A stretch of 64,000 bases of DNA from Sphingomonas sp. Leaf230 (GTDB lineage: Bacteria; Pseudomonadota; Alphaproteobacteria; Sphingomonadales; Sphingomonadaceae), in assembly GCF_001421745.1 (NCBI RefSeq), contig NZ_LMKW01000010.1, positions 339,131-403,130 on the forward strand, in the 5' to 3' direction. This document shows positions 46,195-54,650 of this stretch, piece by piece. The translations under genes were made by a program, and so were the position numbers. The stretch's first letter is position 1. Every line of letters starts with the position of its first letter. A model generated the notes under the pieces. That model was not told the DNA's origin. It saw only the letters and a list, made by a program, of their open reading frames with translations, and ran no database searches.

Positions 46195-46270
46195 GTCGGT
46201 CGGGAGGCTCCCGCCCCCGCCGGCCGAACCGGTGCGAGTCCTGCGCCAGCTTGGCGCAGGCCGCACTCGG

Positions 46271-47527
46271 TTATTGATTCATGCTGTCGAAGAAATTCTC
46301 GTTGGTCTTCGAATCCTTCATCTTGTCGAGCAGGAACTCCATCGCGTCGATCGTACCCATCTGCATCAGGATACGGCGCAAGACCCACATCTTGCTGAGC
46401 TTGGCCTTGTCGACCAGCAGCTCTTCCTTGCGGGTACCCGACTTGCCGACGTCGAGCGCCGGGAAGATGCGCTTGTCCGCGACCTTGCGATCGAGCACGA
46501 TTTCCGAGTTGCCGGTGCCCTTGAACTCCTCGAAGATCACCTCGTCCATGCGGCTGCCCGTATCGATCAGCGCGGTCGCGATGATCGAGAGCGAACCGCC
46601 CTCCTCGATGTTGCGCGCGGCGCCGAAGAAGCGCTTGGGACGCTGCAGCGCGTTCGCATCGACACCACCGGTCAGGACCTTGCCCGACGACGGCACGACG
46701 GTGTTGTAGGCACGACCCAGACGCGTGATCGAGTCGAGCAGGATCACGACGTCCTTCTTGTGCTCGACCAGGCGCTTCGCCTTTTCGATCACCATTTCAG
46801 CGACTTGCACGTGGCGCTGCGCGGGTTCGTCGAAGGTCGAGCTGACCACCTCGCCCTTCACGCTGCGCTGCATGTCGGTGACTTCCTCGGGGCGTTCGTC
46901 GATCAGCAGGACGATCAGGAACACCTCGGGGTGGTTGTCGGTGATCGCCTTGGCCATGTTCTGCAACATGACGGTCTTGCCGACGCGCGGCGGGGCGACG
47001 ATCAGCGTGCGCTGGCCCTTGCCCTGCGGCGAGACGATGTCGATCACGCGCGCCGACTTGTCCTTGACGGTCGGGTCGGCGGGATCGAGCGTCAGCTTGC
47101 TTTCGGGGTAGAGCGGCGTGAGGTTGTCGAAATTGACGCGGTGGCGGACGACATCGGGATCGTCGAAATTGACGGCCGTGAGCTTCACCAGCGAGAAATA
47201 GCGTTCGCCATCCTTCGGCCCCCGGATCTCGCCTTCGACCGTGTCACCGGTACGCAGGCCGAACTTCCGGACCTGGTTCGGCGAGATGTAGATGTCGTCC
47301 GGGCCGGCGAGATAGTTCGATTCCGGCGAGCGCAGGAAGCCGAAGCCATCGGGCAGCACTTCGATCGTGCCGAGCCCCATGATCTGGTCGCCATTGTCCG
47401 CCTGCACCTTCAGGATCGCGAACAGCAGGTCCTGCTTGCGCAGCGTCGAGGCGCTCTCGACCCCCAGTTCCTCGGCCAGCTGGACCAGCTCGGCGGGTTT
47501 CTTCTTCTTCAGGTCTTTGAGATGCAT
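46271..47527 (-). CDS. rho: Transcription termination factor Rho
   Basis: Hexameric RNA helicase. N-terminal [20 protein letters not shown], then the RNA-binding cold-shock fold ([20 protein letters not shown]), Walker [13 protein letters not shown] near residue 180, Walker [17 protein letters not shown] near 260 and a normal C-terminus ([10 protein letters not shown]). 418 residues, the usual size without Gram-positive inserts. The ATG at 47527 starts the conserved HLKDLKKK; the open frame upstream is unconserved. Separated from hemJ by a family A repeat. Confidence 0.97.
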   Translation of the reverse strand: MHLKDLKKKKPAELVQLAEELGVESASTLRKQDLLFAILKVQADNGDQIMGLGTIEVLPDGFGFLRSPESNYLAGPDDIYISPNQVRKFGLRTGDTVEGEIRGPKDGERYFSLVKLTAVNFDDPDVVRHRVNFDNLTPLYPESKLTLDPADPTVKDKSARVIDIVSPQGKGQRTLIVAPPRVGKTVMLQNMAKAITDNHPEVFLIVLLIDERPEEVTDMQRSVKGEVVSSTFDEPAQRHVQVAEMVIEKAKRLVEHKKDVVILLDSITRLGRAYNTVVPSSGKVLTGGVDANALQRPKRFFGAARNIEEGGSLSIIATALIDTGSRMDEVIFEEFKGTGNSEIVLDRKVADKRIFPALDVGKSGTRKEELLVDKAKLSKMWVLRRILMQMGTIDAMEFLLDKMKDSKTNENFFDSMNQ

Positions 47528-47693
47528 GGGGATTTCCGGATAGCAATCAACGGGAGAACGCTCGGTCGGCGGTGCGCTTGGGAAGCGGAACTGGGCGAGA
47601 CGAGTCTGGCAAGGCACGACCGGGCAGGACGCCAGGAGGCCGTGTTGGGAGAAGGAGTTAGAATTGGGGGGCGGGTTAGTCAAGCAGGCCTTT

Positions 47694-47808
47694 ACCCCCC
47701 TCCCTGGAAGGGAGGGGTTGGGGGTGGGTTTGCTTCCGCATGAAGGACGCGTTTTAGCTCAAACTGGCCGACCCACCCCCGGCCCCTCCCTTCCAGGGAG
47801 GGGGGAAG
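47694..47808. repeat. Paired palindromic repeat, family A
   Basis: Arms cccccctccctggaagggag followed by gggttgggggtgggt, and the inverted acccacccccggcccctccc followed by ttccagggaggggg. Ends 2 bp before the hemJ stop; the remaining rho leader (47528-47693) shows no gene. Confidence 0.9.
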
Positions 47809-47809
47809 A

Positions 47810-48271
47810 TCAGAACGGCTTAACGATTACCAGCACCACGATCAGCGTCACCGCTAGCGCAGGCACCTCGTTCAGCATTCGCAACTGCTTCCCCGCCAGC
47901 GTCGGCTTCCCCGCGGCGAGCTTCTTCGCATAGCCGACCGCCCAGCCGTGATACCCCGACAACAGCAGCACCAGCACCAGCTTCAGGTGCAGCCACCCCA
48001 GCCCAGGCGCGCCGTCCGCCAGCCCCAGGTTCAGCGCCAGCGCGATCCCCAGCACCCACACGACGATCATCGCCGGCGTCAGGATGATGTGGCGAATCTT
48101 GCTCTCGCGCTCGACCCAGTTCGCCGCCTCGGTCGTGTTGCCGGCCGCCAGCGCCTCCTGATGATAGACGAGATAGCGCGGCAGCATGAACAGCCCCGCC
48201 ATCCAGAAGATCACGAAAATCAGATGCGCGGCCTTCACCCAGTCATACGTGCCCCCAAGAAAACCGCTCAT
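47810..48271 (-). CDS. hemJ: Protoporphyrinogen oxidase HemJ
   Basis: Oxidises protoporphyrinogen IX to protoporphyrin IX in the inner membrane; the form used by bacteria lacking HemG/HemY. A 153-residue protein with four membrane segments. The first carries WVKAAHLIFVIFWMAGLFML (conserved His), and WLHLKLVLVLLLSGYHGW (conserved Lys, Tyr and His) is near residue 90. The ATG at 48271 overlaps the hemE stop (ATGA); upstream residues of the open frame lie in hemE and are shadow. Pairing with hemE makes sense: consecutive parts of haem synthesis. Confidence 0.94.
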   Translation of the reverse strand: MSGFLGGTYDWVKAAHLIFVIFWMAGLFMLPRYLVYHQEALAAGNTTEAANWVERESKIRHIILTPAMIVVWVLGIALALNLGLADGAPGLGWLHLKLVLVLLLSGYHGWAVGYAKKLAAGKPTLAGKQLRMLNEVPALAVTLIVVLVIVKPF

Positions 48272-49317
48272 GTCGTGCTCCTTACGCGGGCGATCAGCTG
48301 CTCGACATGCGCGATCGGCGTGTCGGGGAGGATGCCGTGGCCGAGGTTGAAGACGTGCGGACGCTCGACGAACGCCGCCAGGATCCGGTCGATCGCCGCA
48401 TCGAGATCCGCGCCGCCCGCGATCAACGCCAGCGGATCGAGATTGCCCTGCACCGGCATGTCCGCCGGCAACGACGCATGCGCCCACACCGGATCGACCG
48501 TCTCGTCCAGCCCGATCGCATCGACGCCGGTCTCACGCGCGTAAGCCGGAAGCTTACCCCCGGCGCCCTTCGGAAAGCCGATGATCGGCACGCCGGGGCA
48601 GCGCGCGTGCAGGCGCTCGACGATCGACGCGGTCGGCGCGATCACCCAGCGCTCGAACTGCGCGGGCGATAGCGAGCCCGACCAGCTGTCGAACAGCTGC
48701 ACCACGTCTACGCCGGCCTCGACCTGCCGCGCGAGATACTCGACGGTGTTGTCGGCGATCGCATCGATGATCGCACCGAACGCCGCCGGGTCGGAATAGG
48801 CGAAGCGTCGCGTCTCGGACTGATCCTTCGAACCCTTCCCCGCCACCATATAGGTCGCGACCGTCCAGGGAGACCCCGCAAAGCCCAGGAACGTCGTCTC
48901 GGGAGGCAGTGCAGCCGCGACCTTCGCGACGGTGCCGTAGACCGGCTCCAGCCGCCCCATCACCGGCTGCAACCGATCAAGCGCATGATCGACCAGCGCC
49001 GGCTCGAGCCGAGGCCCCTCGCCGACCCCGAAACTCAGATCCTGCCCAAGCGCCCACGGGATCATCAGGATGTCCGAGAACAGGATCGATCCGTCGAACC
49101 CGAACCGGCGGATCGGCTGGAGCGTGACTTCGGCCGCCGCATCCGGATCGGTCGCGAGCGCGAGGAACCCGCCCTTCTCCGCGCGGAGTTCGCGGTATTC
49201 GGGGAGATACCGCCCCGCCTGCCGCATGAGCCACAGCGGTGGCACGGCCTGACGCTCCCCGCGAAGAGTCGCCAGGAGAGGCTTGAAGGCAGGCGTATTG
49301 GGGGTCGGATCGGTCAG
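48268..49317 (-). CDS. hemE: Uroporphyrinogen decarboxylase, apparent CTG start
   Basis: Removes four carboxyl groups from uroporphyrinogen III. The signature PPLWLMRQAGRYLPEYREL (substrate-binding Arg) is near residue 25 and GFAGSPWTVATYMVAGKGS near 150. The first standard start, a GTG at 49245, immediately precedes PPLWLMRQ and would lack the first helix. The frame is open upstream to a stop at 49333, reading LTDPTPNTPAFKPLLATLRG, a normal HemE N-terminus. It has only CTG (49317), eight bases after an AGAAGG. I therefore place the start at the CTG. Next to oriC, as in Caulobacter. Confidence 0.92.
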   Translation of the reverse strand: MTDPTPNTPAFKPLLATLRGERQAVPPLWLMRQAGRYLPEYRELRAEKGGFLALATDPDAAAEVTLQPIRRFGFDGSILFSDILMIPWALGQDLSFGVGEGPRLEPALVDHALDRLQPVMGRLEPVYGTVAKVAAALPPETTFLGFAGSPWTVATYMVAGKGSKDQSETRRFAYSDPAAFGAIIDAIADNTVEYLARQVEAGVDVVQLFDSWSGSLSPAQFERWVIAPTASIVERLHARCPGVPIIGFPKGAGGKLPAYARETGVDAIGLDETVDPVWAHASLPADMPVQGNLDPLALIAGGADLDAAIDRILAAFVERPHVFNLGHGILPDTPIAHVEQLIARVRSTT

Positions 49318-49645
49318 CGGAGCACCCTTCTTCTACTATAAGAAGATTCAAGAAATAGGTTGTTGCAGTGGTTGGGCGGTTGAACCCGGGACTTATGCGG
49401 TGATCCCGGAATTGCCAACAGCTTGACCCTCGCGCACCGCCACAAACACGCTGATTCGATTCAAGGCTCCCCGTTACCCACAGCCTGTGGATAAAATCCG
49501 GCCCTGTGCGCGGCGGTGTGGATAGAATCGGTGTTATCCACGGCGAACCCGTCGCTTGGCGAGGCGGACGAGTTACGCTAGCCGTTCTCCCCATGTTATC
49601 CACAGATTCACGCCCACAGGCCCACCCGCTGGGGATAAAACGCCG
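49318..49645. other. oriC: Chromosomal replication origin (oriC), predicted
   Basis: A 328-bp region between hemE and ppsR. DnaA boxes: perfect TTATCCACA at 49596-49604 (+) and 49486-49494 (-); one-mismatch boxes at 49474-49482 (TTACCCACA), 49517-49525 (minus strand CTATCCACA) and 49534-49542 (TTATCCACG). The first two of the cluster form an inverted pair. An AT-rich stretch (about 49329-49366) is a candidate unwinding element in a GC-rich setting. Five GANTC sites start at 49345, 49453, 49458, 49525 and 49605, against about one expected. In Caulobacter the origin lies in the same hemE-side place. No gene is contained. Confidence 0.92.
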
Positions 49646-50479
49646 ATGATGCGGCTCCACCTACATTTGTTGTCGGATTCGACCGGCGAGACGCTGGAGA
49701 ACATCGCGAAGGCGGCGTTGGCGCAATATGACGACGTCGAGACGGTCCGCCATTTCTGGCCGATGGTCCGCACCGAAGCGCATCTCGAGCGCATCCTCCA
49801 GGAGATCGCGCAGAACCCGGGGCTGGTCGTGTTCACGCTGGTGAACCCCGCGACCCGGCGCATCCTGGAGCAAAGGTGCCTCGCGCTAGGGCTGCCCGCA
49901 GTCGCCCCTCTCGACCCGGTCAACGACGCGCTTTCCGGCTTGCTCGGACAGCAGGCGAAGGCGCGGCCGGGACGCCAGCACGTCCTCGATGCCGCCTATT
50001 TCGCCCGTGTCGACGCCATCCAGTGGACGATCGCGCACGACGACGGGATCGCCTCGGAAGAATGGGAGGAGGCCGATATCGTCCTGGCGGGTGTATCGCG
50101 CTCGTCGAAGACGCCGACCTCGATCTACCTCGCCAATCGTGGCTACAAGACCGCCAACATTCCGATCGTGGTCGAAAGCCCACCGCCGCTGAATCTCTAC
50201 AAGCTTACCAACCCGCTGATCGTCGGCCTTACGACCAGTGCGGACCGACTGATCCAGGTCCGCCGCAACCGCCTGCTGTCGCTCAACCAGCAGCCCGACA
50301 CGTCCTATGTCGAGGAGGAAGCGGTGATGCGCGAACTCGCCTTTGCGCGCCGCATGTTCGCCGACAATGGCTGGCCGGTAATCGACGTCACCAGGCGTTC
50401 GATCGAGGAAACCGCGGCGGCAATCATCGCCTTGTGCAACCAGCGCCGCGCCGACGCCGCTCCGAAGGTCGAATTGTGA
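49646..50479 (+). CDS. ppsR: PEP synthase regulatory kinase/pyrophosphorylase family protein
   Basis: A DUF299 protein; such enzymes use ADP to phosphorylate, and phosphate to dephosphorylate, PEP synthase or pyruvate phosphate dikinase. The P-loop-like GVSRSSKTPTSIYLANRGYK is near residue 150, and LLSDSTGET at the N-terminus and a DVTRRSIEETAAAI near the end are family stretches. 277 residues. The ATG at 49646 (or 49649) is the first plausible start; upstream in-frame residues lie in oriC. In Caulobacter a DUF299 gene also lies at this side of the origin. Target protein not in the window. Confidence 0.93.
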   Translation: MMRLHLHLLSDSTGETLENIAKAALAQYDDVETVRHFWPMVRTEAHLERILQEIAQNPGLVVFTLVNPATRRILEQRCLALGLPAVAPLDPVNDALSGLLGQQAKARPGRQHVLDAAYFARVDAIQWTIAHDDGIASEEWEEADIVLAGVSRSSKTPTSIYLANRGYKTANIPIVVESPPPLNLYKLTNPLIVGLTTSADRLIQVRRNRLLSLNQQPDTSYVEEEAVMRELAFARRMFADNGWPVIDVTRRSIEETAAAIIALCNQRRADAAPKVEL

Positions 50480-51066
50480 GTCTGATCCTCGCCTCGCAAA
50501 GCGCCTCGCGTCGCGCGATGCTGACCGCCGCCGGCGTGCCGTTCGAGGCGACCTTCGCCGGCGTCGACGAGGATGCGGCGAAGGCGGCGCTGCGCGACCT
50601 GTCCCCGCGCGATCTTGCGGATGCGCTGGCCGAACTGAAGGCGCTAAAGGTTTCCGCGCGGATGCCAGGCTATCTCGTCCTCGGCAGTGACTCGCTGGTC
50701 GCACTGGAAGACGGCAGTATCCTCGACAAGCCCGTGGACCGCGCCGACGCGGCGGCCCACCTGCGACTGATGTCCGGCAAGCGCCACGACCTGTGGAGCG
50801 CCGCGGTCATTGCCGAGAACGGCCAGGCGATCTGGCGCTACGTCGAGCGCGCGAAGATGCACGTCCGACCGCTGTCCGACGCGTTCATCGAGACCTACCT
50901 CGATGCGGAATGGCCCGCGATCTCGGGCTGCGTCGGCTGCTACCGCATCGAAGGCCCCGGCGCGCAGTTGTTCGCCAAGATCGAGGGCAGCCAGTTCACG
51001 GTACTCGGCATGCCCCTACTCAACGTCCTCGACTTCCTCCGCGTCCGCGGCGAGTTGCCGGCGTAA
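50476..51066 (+). CDS. maf: Maf-family nucleoside triphosphate pyrophosphatase
   Basis: Hydrolyses non-canonical or excess nucleoside triphosphates to monophosphates. The N-terminal LILASQSASRRAML is the family's S-x-SxRR signature. GSDSLVALEDG (catalytic Asp) is near residue 74, followed by HDLWSAAVI and GCVGCYRIEGPGAQLF (substrate loop). 196 residues. The GTG at 50476 overlaps the ppsR stop (GTGA). The order ppsR-maf-aroE-coaE-dnaQ is the conserved block to the right of the alphaproteobacterial origin. Confidence 0.93.
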   Translation: MSLILASQSASRRAMLTAAGVPFEATFAGVDEDAAKAALRDLSPRDLADALAELKALKVSARMPGYLVLGSDSLVALEDGSILDKPVDRADAAAHLRLMSGKRHDLWSAAVIAENGQAIWRYVERAKMHVRPLSDAFIETYLDAEWPAISGCVGCYRIEGPGAQLFAKIEGSQFTVLGMPLLNVLDFLRVRGELPA

Positions 51067-51093
51067 TTTAAAATCGGGAGGGCGCACTGTAAA

Positions 51094-51216
51094 CCTCCCC
51101 CGCCAGGGGGAGGTGGCTGGCTCTTGCCAGACGGAGGGGGAGGCATGCGAAACCCGCGTTCCGTGTCCTCCCCCTCCGTCACCTTCGGCGACGCCTCCCC
51201 CTTGCGGGGGAGGATT
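51094..51216. repeat. Paired palindromic repeat, family D
   Basis: Arms cctcccccgccagggggagg and cctcccccttgcgggggagg enclose an inner inverted pair (cagacggaggggg/ccccctccgtc). It separates maf from aroE. Confidence 0.9.
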
Positions 51217-51261
51217 GAGTAGGAGCTGCACATGGCAATCCGCCCGCGCTAGACTAAACCT

Positions 51262-51317
51262 CGTTCACCCGCGAAGGCAGGTGCCCAGACTGGATCCCCG
51301 CCTCCGCGGGGAAACAC
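51262..51317. repeat. Palindromic repeat, family G-like
   Basis: Arms ttcacccgcgaaggcaggtg and ccccgcctccgcggggaaac, degenerate relatives of the 62-bp element at 30053-30114. It ends about 10 bp before the aroE start. Confidence 0.7.
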
Positions 51318-51327
51318 GGAGCCTCGA

Positions 51328-52140
51328 ATGACCCGTCCCTATGCAGAAGTGATCGGCGATCCGATCGCACAGTCGAAATCGCCGCTGATCCACGGCTTCT
51401 GGCTCGACGCGCTCGGGATCGACGCGGAGTACCGCCACAAGCTCGTCACCCCGGACGCCCTCCCCGCCTACTTCGCCGAACGCAAAGCCGACTCCGCCTG
51501 GCGCGGGTGCAATATCACGATGCCGCACAAGCTCGCCGCGCTCGACCACGTCTCCGACCCTGGCAACGTCCGGGGGACGATCGGCGCGATCAACACCGTG
51601 TTCCGCAACCAGGCGGGCGACTGCATCGGTACCAACACCGACGCCGCCGGATTCTGGGCACCGATCGACGACCTCGACATCGCCGGCCAACCCGTCACGG
51701 TGATCGGTGCCGGCGGTGCCGCCCGAGCGATCCTGTTCGCACTGTCGCGAATGGGGGTCGGCCCCGTCACCATCCTCAACCGCAATCCGCTGAAGGGCGC
51801 GGCGCTGCTGTCGAACTTCGGCCTCAAGGGCCAGGCGCTCCCGATCGGCCCCGCCGCCCCGCCCTCGCGACTGCTCGTCAACGCCAGCGTGCTGGGCATG
51901 GCCGGTCAGCCACCGCTCGACATTGATCTCGGCGCGCTCGATCCGGACTCGCTGGTCTACGACATCGTCTACTCCCCGCTCGAAACCGGTCTCCTGAAAG
52001 CGGCGCGCGCGCGCGACCTTGAGACCGTCGATGGCCTGGAGATGCTGATCGGCCAAGCCGCCGTCGCGTTCGAGATATTGTTCCACGTGGAACCACCGCG
52101 CGACCGCGACGACGACCTCCGCGCGCTCCTGACCAAATGA
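51328..52140 (+). CDS. aroE: Shikimate dehydrogenase
   Basis: Reduces 3-dehydroshikimate with [20 protein letters not shown] (substrate-binding Ser pair) near residue 15, NITMPHK (catalytic Lys) near 64, NTDAAGF near 100 and [16 protein letters not shown] (NADP) near 127. 270 residues. Near its 3' end TGTTCCACGTGGAACC, a near-perfect parS, encodes LFHVEP. ATGA overlap with coaE. Confidence 0.95.
   Translation: MTRPYAEVIGDPIAQSKSPLIHGFWLDALGIDAEYRHKLVTPDALPAYFAERKADSAWRGCNITMPHKLAALDHVSDPGNVRGTIGAINTVFRNQAGDCIGTNTDAAGFWAPIDDLDIAGQPVTVIGAGGAARAILFALSRMGVGPVTILNRNPLKGAALLSNFGLKGQALPIGPAAPPSRLLVNASVLGMAGQPPLDIDLGALDPDSLVYDIVYSPLETGLLKAARARDLETVDGLEMLIGQAAVAFEILFHVEPPRDRDDDLRALLTK
52079..52094. 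promoter_or_regulatory. parS-like site (one mismatch) in aroE
   Basis: TGTTCCACGTGGAACC differs from the two perfect copies (39928, 42361) only in the last base. It is embedded in the coding end of aroE. Likely a third ParB site. Confidence 0.8.
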
Positions 52141-52712
52141 TCATCGGCCTCACCGGCTCGATCGGCATGGGCAAATCCGCGGTCGCCGCGATGTTCGCGG
52201 ACGAAGGCGTCCCCGTGTTCGACGCCGACGCAACCGTCCACCGACTGCAAGGCATCGGCGGGCGACTCGTTCCCGCCATCGAAACCGCCTTCCCCGGCAC
52301 CACCGGCAACGGCGCAGTCGACCGCGCGAAACTCGGCGCGGCGGTGTTCGGCGACGACGCCGCGATCAAGCGCCTCGAAGCGATCGTCCACCCCGCCGTC
52401 GGCGAAGAACGCGCCGCCTTCCTCGCCCAACACGTCGGCAAGCGAGTGGTGTTCGACGTCCCCCTGCTGTTCGAGACCGGCGGCGACCGCAACGTCGACG
52501 TGATCGTCGTCGTCTCCGCCGCCCCCGACGTCCAGCGCGCCCGCGTCCTCGCCCGCCCCGGCATGACCGCGGAGAAGTTCGCCGCGATCCTCGCCCGCCA
52601 GACCCCCGACGCCGAAAAACGTGCCCGCGCGGATCACGTCATCCACACCGACACCAGCTTCGAAGCAACACGCGCGCAAGTCCGGGCGGTGCTTGCATCC
52701 TTGGAAATCTGA
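52137..52712 (+). CDS. coaE: Dephospho-CoA kinase
   Basis: Last step of CoA synthesis. P-loop [17 protein letters not shown] at the N-terminus; DADATVHRL (substrate Asp), [14 protein letters not shown] and [20 protein letters not shown] (lid) follow as in the family. 191 residues. Translationally coupled to aroE; dnaQ starts 15 bp after its stop. Confidence 0.95.
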   Translation: MIIGLTGSIGMGKSAVAAMFADEGVPVFDADATVHRLQGIGGRLVPAIETAFPGTTGNGAVDRAKLGAAVFGDDAAIKRLEAIVHPAVGEERAAFLAQHVGKRVVFDVPLLFETGGDRNVDVIVVVSAAPDVQRARVLARPGMTAEKFAAILARQTPDAEKRARADHVIHTDTSFEATRAQVRAVLASLEI

Positions 52713-52727
52713 GCCGATACCATCGGG

Positions 52728-53420
52728 ATGCGTGAGATCGTCTTCGATACCGAAACCACCGGGCTCAGTTTTTCCGGCGGCGACCGCATGGTCGAAATCG
52801 GATGCGTCGAGATGCTCAACCGGGTCGAGACCGGCCGCACCTTCCACGCCTATTATCATCCCGAGCGCGACATGCCGGTCGAGGCGTTCAACGTCCACGG
52901 GCTGAGCGCGCAGTTCCTCTCCGACAAGCCCAAGTTCGCCGACGCGGTCGAGGACCTGCTCGAATTCGTCGGTGACGCGCCGATGATCGCGCACAATGCC
53001 GGCTTCGATTTCTCGTTCCTCAACGGCGAGTTGACCAAGTGCGGGCGCCAGATCGTCCACATGAAGAGGATGGTCGACACGCTGCAGATCGCGCGCAGCC
53101 GTCACCCCGGCGCCAAGCATTCGCTCGACGCACTCTGCTCGCGCTTCGGAATCGATCGCAGCCACCGCGTCCTGCACGGCGCGCTGCTCGACGCGCAGTT
53201 GCTCGCGCAGGTCTATGTCGAGCTGATGGGCGGTCGCCAGATCGGCCTAGGCCTGCTGAGCGATACCGGCAGCACCGCGTCGACTCCGATCGTCGCACAG
53301 GCGCCTCGGGTCGTTCGCCCAGCGCGCGTTTTCGCGGTGAGCGAGGGAGACCTTGCGGCCCATGCTGCGTTTATGAAGGGGATCAAGGATCCGATCTGGG
53401 GGGCCGTGGCGTCCGGATGA
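52728..53420 (+). CDS. dnaQ: DNA polymerase III subunit epsilon (proofreading exonuclease)
   Basis: The 3'-5' exonuclease of the replicase. ExoI IVFDTETTGLSFSGGDRMVE (DxE) near residue 7, ExoII MIAHNAGFDFSFLNGEL near 85, ExoIII-epsilon HRVLHGALLDAQLLAQVY near 145, with His and Asp intact. 230 residues. The C-terminal tail after about 190 probably binds the polymerase alpha subunit. Sits in the same block as coaE and aroE, near oriC. Confidence 0.96.
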   Translation: MREIVFDTETTGLSFSGGDRMVEIGCVEMLNRVETGRTFHAYYHPERDMPVEAFNVHGLSAQFLSDKPKFADAVEDLLEFVGDAPMIAHNAGFDFSFLNGELTKCGRQIVHMKRMVDTLQIARSRHPGAKHSLDALCSRFGIDRSHRVLHGALLDAQLLAQVYVELMGGRQIGLGLLSDTGSTASTPIVAQAPRVVRPARVFAVSEGDLAAHAAFMKGIKDPIWGAVASG

Positions 53421-53481
53421 CGCTGGCAGGGTGGAGCCAATAGGACCGCCCGAAGACTGTAACGCCGACAAGGAGACGACA

Positions 53482-54081
53482 ATGGATATCCGGATTTCTG
53501 GTCATCAGGTTGACACTGGCGAAGCACTCAACAGCCACGTGGAAGACCGACTCCAGGGTATCGCCGACAAGTATTTCTCGCGCGCCATTTCGGCCGAGGT
53601 CACGTTCGGCAAGGGCCCGCACGACGCCGGCTTCAAATGCGACATCGTCTCGCACGTGATGAAGGGCCTCGTGATCAAGGGCCACGGCGACGCCTATGAC
53701 GCGCGCGCCGCGTTCGATGCCGCCGCCGCCAAGATCGAGACTCAGCTCCGCCGCTACATGCGCCGCCTGAAGGATCGCCACGCCGGCGAAGCAGTCGCGA
53801 TTGCCGAGAGCAACGGCTACGACAATGCCGGCTACACGCTGTTCCAGGAAAGCATCGAGGAAGACGATGTCGCGGACGCACCGCTCATCATCGCCGAAAC
53901 GCGCGTCGATATCCCCGAGGCCAGCGTATCGGACGCGGTGATGATGCTCGACCTGCGCAACACCGCCGCGTTGCTGTTCATGAATGCGGGCACCGGCGCG
54001 CACAACATGGTCTATCGTCGCGGCGATGGCACGATCGGTTGGGTCGAGCCACAGCGAGCAGCGGCCACCCCGGCCCAATAA
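53482..54081 (+). CDS. hpf: Ribosome hibernation promoting factor, long form
   Basis: Binds the ribosome and makes 100S dimers in starvation. The N-terminal S30AE domain (MDIRISGHQVDTGEALNSHV, residues 1-105) and the C-terminal dimerising domain (SDAVMMLDLRNTAALLFMNA, then GDGTIGWVEPQ) are both present; long HPF is typical outside Gammaproteobacteria. AAGGAG seven bases before the ATG at 53482 supports the start. 199 residues. Followed by a strong hairpin and ptsN, a common pair in alphaproteobacteria. Confidence 0.95.
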   Translation: MDIRISGHQVDTGEALNSHVEDRLQGIADKYFSRAISAEVTFGKGPHDAGFKCDIVSHVMKGLVIKGHGDAYDARAAFDAAAAKIETQLRRYMRRLKDRHAGEAVAIAESNGYDNAGYTLFQESIEEDDVADAPLIIAETRVDIPEASVSDAVMMLDLRNTAALLFMNAGTGAHNMVYRRGDGTIGWVEPQRAAATPAQ

Positions 54082-54092
54082 AGAAGGGTCCA

Positions 54093-54123
54093 TAAAGGCG
54101 CGGGTCTCAAGGCCGCGCCTTTA
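54093..54123 (+). terminator. Intrinsic terminator after hpf
   Basis: An 11-bp stem taaaggcgcgg/ccgcgccttta with a 9-base loop starts 12 bp after the hpf stop. A second GC-rich hairpin follows near 54126-54166. Confidence 0.8.
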
Positions 54124-54182
54124 CGCCCCCGCGCAACCCGCTAAGGCGGACGCGCGCGGGGGCGCTTGAGACATTGAACACA

Positions 54183-54650
54183 ATGACCGATTTTAGTGAC
54201 ATGCTGCGTCCCGACGCAGTGCAGACGGGCGTGATCGCCAAAAACAAGAAGGCAGTGTTCCAGCATCTCGCCACGGTTGCGTCTGAGATACTCGATGCAG
54301 ACCCCAAGATGATCGCCGACCGGCTGGCTGCGCGCGAGAAGCTCGGCTCGACCGGGTTCGGCGGCGGCGTCGCGATTCCGCACGCCAAGCTCGAAGGGCT
54401 CGCGCAGGTAACGGGCGTGTTCGCGCGGCTGGCAGAGCCGGTCGACTTCCAGGCGGTCGACGATCTCCCCGTCGATCTCGTCTTCATGCTGCTCTCCCCC
54501 ACCGATGCCGGCGCGGTCCATTTGAAGGCGCTCGCCCGCGTCTCGCGGCGGTTGCGCGACAAGGCGTTCCTCGAAAAACTGCGCGGCGGCGGTTCGCCCG
54601 ACGCGGTCTATGCGCTGTTCACCGCCGACGAGGTCCGCGATGCAGCTTGA
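54183..54650 (+). CDS. ptsN: PTS nitrogen-regulatory protein IIA (PtsN)
   Basis: A 155-residue EIIA-Ntr domain, phosphoacceptor of the nitrogen PTS, which in other bacteria regulates potassium transport, stringent response and PHB metabolism. The phosphorylated His is in GVAIPHAKLEG near residue 63; LLSPTDAGAVHLKALARVSR is the usual downstream segment. The ATG at 54183 is used; a TTG nine bases earlier is the alternative. Partners EI-Ntr and NPr are not in this window. Confidence 0.92.
   Translation: MTDFSDMLRPDAVQTGVIAKNKKAVFQHLATVASEILDADPKMIADRLAAREKLGSTGFGGGVAIPHAKLEGLAQVTGVFARLAEPVDFQAVDDLPVDLVFMLLSPTDAGAVHLKALARVSRRLRDKAFLEKLRGGGSPDAVYALFTADEVRDAA

Noticed and set aside
46038..46270. 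Manganese riboswitch (yybP-ykoY) ahead of terC
   Set aside because: The two conserved loops of that motif are not found; the hairpins present are explained better as rho terminators.
53535..53542. CCACGTGG palindrome in hpf as a fourth parS
   Set aside because: Only the 8-bp core and one flank match; the other half of the 16-bp site is absent.
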